Source of the DNA: Purshia tridentata
Taxonomy: Eukaryota; Streptophyta; Magnoliopsida; Rosales; Rosaceae
Direction: 5' to 3'
DNA: 37,772 nt
NCBI GenBank assembly: GCA_003254885.1
Contig: QANT01004197.1
Coordinates: 1 to 37,772, forward strand
A model generated the notes under the pieces. The model did not search any database. It saw only the letters and a list, made by a program, of their open reading frames with translations, and had not been told where the DNA came from. This document shows, in pieces, positions 34,178 through 37,772 of this stretch. The position numbers and the translations under genes are program-made. Every line of letters starts with the position of its first letter. Position 1 is the first letter of the stretch.

Positions 34178-34483
34178 TCAAGGATTTGGGTTTGAGTGAA
34201 CTGGCAATTTTGGAAGTTCTGGCTTTGGCAAAGTTGGAATGTCAGGTAATGGTGGCAATTCAACCTTAGGCAGTGTTGGCAGCTCAGGTTTTGGAATACT
34301 GGGAAAATCAGGAAGCTCTGGAAACTCTGGCACAGGAAAGTCCGGCAACTCTGGGATCTCAGGCAATGTTGTCTCTAAAAGATGGCGAGTTCCTGCAGCT
34401 GGCATTGTTTTGAAGTTAAACAGCAACAAAGTGGTTAGCAACATTGGCAAGAGTACTGAGGGTGGAAGGTACTTAATAGCCAT
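34178..34483 (-). CDS. PELPK1-like proline-rich cell-wall protein
   Basis: Intronless, 101 residues. The N-terminus is hydrophobic (SVLLPMLLTTLLLF) and serves as signal peptide, cleaved near PAAG at about residue 31; the remainder is built of Pro-Glu-Leu-Pro repeats (PEIPELPDFP, PEFPELPDFP, KPELPTLPK, VELPPLPDIP, KPELPKLP). This repeat style is typical of Arabidopsis PELPK1 (At5g09530), a secreted wall protein linked to germination and defence. Here the repeats are fewer and Asp/Phe variants are common. A TATA box, CTATAAAAAC, lies at about 34577-34587, some 95 bases before the ATG. The antisense strand reads as an open Gly/Ser-rich frame, a mirror of the Pro codons and not a gene. Confidence 0.88.
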   Translation of the reverse strand: MAIKYLPPSVLLPMLLTTLLLFNFKTMPAAGTRHLLETTLPEIPELPDFPVPEFPELPDFPSIPKPELPTLPKVELPPLPDIPTLPKPELPKLPVHSNPNP

Positions 34484-34576
34484 GGTTGAAAGCAGTTGAG
34501 AGGGACTTCAACAAAGGCTGAGAAAACTAGCTAGTTTCTGCTGGGTAGTGTGCTTGATATGGGCACTGGGTTTCAG

Positions 34577-34587
34577 TTTTTATAGCT
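34577..34587 (-). promoter_or_regulatory. TATA box of PELPK-like gene
   Basis: GCTATAAAAAC on the minus strand, a strong plant TATA match, about 95 bases before the start codon. Confidence 0.75.
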
Positions 34588-34599
34588 AATGAAAATTGT

Positions 34600-35856
34600 A
34601 ATGAATTGGGAATTGTAAGGTTTTGGTTGGTAGGAAAGCTAGACTATTGATTTGTTCAACTGCTTACCTATTTATATGTATCACACAATCATGACCTTTT
34701 CGATTTCATTGAGCATTATATGATTATATATGCTTGTTCAATCTGGTTGGTAAGAAAAAGAAAAATGAAGAGTTAAAAAGTTATGGGTGGGTAGGATTAC
34801 TGGGATGGGTACATAAGGTGCCCATGTAGTTGAGCAAATCATGTGCCAATTGTGAACTGCCTATCGGCTTGGAAGCATCTTCTTGTTTTGCCATGCTTAG
34901 CAAAAGTAATGCTAAATTTATCATATTTTTTCCATACAACATCTCGAATAAAAACAAGATCTACTTCTCAAAACAATGCTTTACTTTCGATTTATCAAAA
35001 ATAAAGGAGTATTTTATATCCAGACCACATTATGTGGTAAATGATGATGTTTATTTACCAACTAGTTATAATAATTGATGTAATAAGTAAACTCCATCTA
35101 TTACATAATGTGTACACTAAATATCGTTGTAATCTCACTAGCTTTACTCATGGTATGTATATTCACGATCTTTTATGAAGTTTGGCTAGCATTATTCTAG
35201 CGTTTGGTCACTTAATTGGTGTTATATATGGGACTTTTACAGTTTATTTAGCTTGTCAGAATTCGATTCTACAAAACCATGTTTCATCCATTTAGGTTCT
35301 CAGAAAATTAAGGACCAAAATGAGTGCTCAAAGTATATCCCTTTGTTCTTTATTTTTTATTTTTTTCGGTTTATTATATTTTTTATTACCATGTTTCATC
35401 CATTCAGTGTTAATTCATTGTTGTCGCTACCTATCATATTAGGGGAGTTATGGTGTGAATAAATAGCCATCAATAAGCATACCACTCAGTAAAGTACAAA
35501 CCATGGTAAATATAGTGTAGGTTATCAACCTCAACATCGGTGGCATGAAAAAAAAGTCTTGCATATGGCGATTGTAGATTTGCTACATTGATTTAACCTA
35601 ATCATGCCAATGGCTTGAGTTACAAGCTATGTAATCGAGATGAACTAGGACCCAAATAATTCACCTTCTCTAGGAAGGCAACTAAATTTAAAGAACTCCA
35701 TTACTTGAGAGTCAGACAAACCACATTATATAACAATAATGAAAAGAAAATTTCATTTACTTCCCATACCAACCAAATCTTTATATATTATTTTTCCAAT
35801 AGTCTTAAATTAACGCCCATACGAGGCAAAATCATACAAGGAATGACACCACATAT
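34600..35856. other. Intergenic, PELPK promoter and CA 3' flank
   Basis: AT-rich, no exon or repeat array recognised. ORFs on the plus strand at 34830 and 35253 have no family signature. The right end probably carries the 3' UTR of the carbonic anhydrase gene. Confidence 0.4.
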
Positions 35857-37518
35857 TCAGGACCAAAATGAATGATTTTTTACTGAGATTCTGCCATGTT
35901 TCTCCTTCAAGTTGACTTCCTTGTAATCGAGTGTCCATTTCTCAAATGTACATTCAACAAAGTCATAATAACCGCCATGGATAGAAAGAACACCCTTCTT
36001 CACTTTTTCTTCTATCCACGGGTATGTGAGCAGGTTTAACAACGAGCGGTTGATAGATTCCTGCAAAAGAAGAAACATTTCACGAATCTGGTGCATACTT
36101 TCAATACAAGACTGCCCCTATCACTTGCAACCAGTTTATGTCACAACCGGAAAACTTTATCATTGACAGAAATGTCCAAAAGGTTTTACTTCTTGAAATC
36201 AAAAGAATCAGGTTTAAATCCTAGATACATACCAGGTCAAAGATAAAGGAACAAAATGGACAAAGTAGACCATTCAAACTAAATTCAAAATCTTCGGCCA
36301 AAAAAAAAAAAATTAAATAAATAAATTCAAATTCTAAAAGATCTCATAAGATCCCCTTATTCTGATTTTGTTACGTCCTGTTAAAAAATACTATTTATGA
36401 GCCTCAACCTTTACAAGCTCAAAAAAAAAAAAAAACTAAATTCAAATTCTAAAAGATCTCATAAGATCCCCTTATTCTGATTTTGTTACGTCCTGTTTAA
36501 AAATACTATTTATGAGCCTCAACCTTTACAAGCTTTAAATCCCAGACCCCCCAAGCATTGTTTTCATAAATTACCACCACCATCAAAATAAAAAGAATGA
36601 AGAAAGAACCATTAATCAATAGATTAAATGCACAAATAAAACAGAATGTTCATATGAGTTTGAACACATAATAACTAAATTTCAGGAGAATTCATAACAT
36701 CAAGAAGTGTTGAACTTAGTGAGTAGTAATTACTTTGAGTTTCATATTAGTAACTATGACAGCTTTTACCAATGAAATTAAGAAAATACTTAACAGTTGA
36801 TGAGCTATTGGCTAAATGTCTAATAAGGCCATAAAAACCCATTGGTTCTCTCCACCTAGTAGTTTTTAGGATGAATATTCAATATGATATCAGAGTCACC
36901 AAGTGTAGGTTACGCCTAGCAGGGGGCCACAGATGAAAACTCCTAGGTCACCCAAAAGAGGCACCATTTGCCCACATATGACCACTTGAAAGAGGGGTCC
37001 AACGTGAGGGGGAGTGTTGAGCATTTGTCCCACATTGGATGGACTATATGTCTAATAAGGCCATAAATACTCATTGGGTCTCTCAACGTAATAGCTTAAG
37101 CTTTTAGGATGAATATTCAATAAAATACAAATTGTGAATAACTATGTTAGGGCAAGCACTTTTAGGGGACGCAGGTATCTTAAGTAAGGAAAAGAATAGG
37201 TTACCTTCTCACAGTGTTGGCACTGCTGGTCGAAGCTATGGTTGGAGGCAGCAGCCTTTGTCCACAACCTTGCATTCTTCCCAGTAATAACCCAACTTTG
37301 GATAAAGCTACTGCTTCAAACAGTTGTAGCAAAGTGAGAAACATCACTTGACAGTTTCTTTTCCAAAAATGAAAAAAAAATAAAAGAAAGAATGATCGTA
37401 AGCAAATTGAAAACAGAACAATAAGTTCATTGAACCTTTTGTCTACTTCATCATCCATGCTCATAAGAGCACGAATGCCTCCGCAGCAGCTGTGACCAAC
37501 AACCAATATGTTCTCAAC
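35857..37518 (-). CDS. Beta carbonic anhydrase, C-terminal part
   Basis: Reversible hydration of CO2 to bicarbonate; a zinc enzyme of the plant beta class. Three exons are in the window: 37436-37518, 37205-37313 and 35857-36060; the 5' exons lie beyond the right edge. Visible: VENILVVGHSCCGGIRALMS, in which His and the second Cys of HSxCGG are zinc ligands; FIQSWVITGKNARLWTKAAA; CQHCEKESINRSLLNLLTYP; and GGYYDFVECTFEKWTLDY. The pattern fits the BCA5/BCA6 branch, which is targeted to plastid or mitochondrion; the transit peptide is not visible. The first zinc ligand (CxDSR motif) is also outside. All joints keep frame (AAAG|GTTCAA is a weak donor). Intron 36061-37204 contains a duplication and a TRIM-like element. 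Confidence 0.9.
36323..36534. repeat. 115-base tandem duplication with poly(A)
   Basis: Two 97-base copies, 36323-36419 and 36438-36534 (AAATTCAAATTCTAAAAGATC ... AACCTTTACAAGCT), differ at about one base. An A-run precedes each copy (36300-36312 and 36421-36435). Confidence 0.95.
36798..37120. mobile_element. TRIM-like retroelement in CA intron
   Basis: Two related terminal repeats: left about 36798-36881 (TGATGAGC...ATATTCA), right about 37015-37119 (TGTTGAGC...ATATTCA), sharing TGTCTAATAAGGCCATAAA and TAGGATGAATATTCAA. Right after the left repeat is TGATATCAGAGTCACC, close to the initiator-Met tRNA primer-binding site TGGTATCAGAGCC; right before the right repeat is a purine tract GAGGGGGAG (37006-37014). 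Internal region about 130 bases, non-coding. The left repeat has lost about 15 bases (GTCCCACATTGGATGG present only at right). No matching target duplication was found. Confidence 0.72.
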
Positions 37519-37772
37519 CTACAAAATAATTATCATTTAGGATAACTCAAAGAAATGAACACATAGTTTGGTAGGTTTACATCTGGCTATTCTTCTTTCC
37601 ATTTTCCTTAAGAAAGAAAAATACAGAATATATATGATAATCAACTTTTCCATAGATGGCATAAACCAGCCACCTTTTTTAATGCCCAAGGTTCATTAAA
37701 AACCCTTGGCTATATTAAAGATTCCTGTATATCAGTATACTTTTATCCCCCTCCCCGACCACCCCCACCCCC

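Noticed and set aside
34239..34499. Gly/Ser-rich ORF on the plus strand
   Set aside because: Exact antisense mirror of the Pro-rich PELPK-like coding sequence.
37441..37518. GHSCCGG in the carbonic anhydrase as a damaged active site
   Set aside because: The residue between HS and CGG is variable in beta carbonic anhydrases; both zinc ligands of this motif are intact.

Overview
This is a nuclear segment of a eudicot plant genome. It is AT-rich (especially between genes), its genes are broken by short T-rich introns, and non-autonomous mobile elements are scattered through it. Protein similarity to families I know suggests a woody rosid, possibly Rosaceae; that last step is an impression, not something the sequence proves. 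All splice models below were built by hand from splice consensus, reading frame and remembered family sequences.

Layout, left to right. At 308-508 (minus) there is a very small possible secreted-peptide ORF behind a TATA box. A three-exon NAC-family transcription factor lies on the plus strand at 2368-5109, and its first intron holds a foldback element. About 10 kb of gene-poor DNA follows (5110-15092). It contains a foldback MITE (8640-8851) and a ~1.0 kb Mutator-like non-autonomous element with a perfect 9-bp target duplication (10439-11458). A leucine-rich-repeat receptor kinase, the likely orthologue of Arabidopsis At2g41820 (PXC3), lies on the plus strand at 15093-17924; its kinase domain has degenerate HRD and DFG motifs.

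The rest of the window reads on the minus strand: an 80-residue conserved plant protein with a GC-AG intron (19121-19455); a 16-exon EFR3-like armadillo-type scaffold gene (22184-31129, likely At2g41830/EFOP type) whose first ~110 codons are not found; a block of repeats (31258-33120); an intronless PELPK-type cell-wall protein (34178-34483); and the last three exons of a beta carbonic anhydrase running off the right edge (35857-37518), with a TRIM-like retroelement in its last intron.

In Arabidopsis the locus numbers At2g41820 and At2g41830 are adjacent, so the receptor kinase and EFR3-like gene look like a conserved syntenic pair; the 80-residue gene sits between them here. The genes do not form a pathway or operon. 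The most unusual points are: the EFR3-like gene lacks the exons that should encode its membrane anchor; there are two GC-AG introns; two introns are stop-free multiples of three, so retention would preserve the frame (one in the receptor kinase activation segment); and an intronic foldback repeat sits inside the NAC gene. I saw no rRNA, tRNA, CRISPR or organellar insertion.
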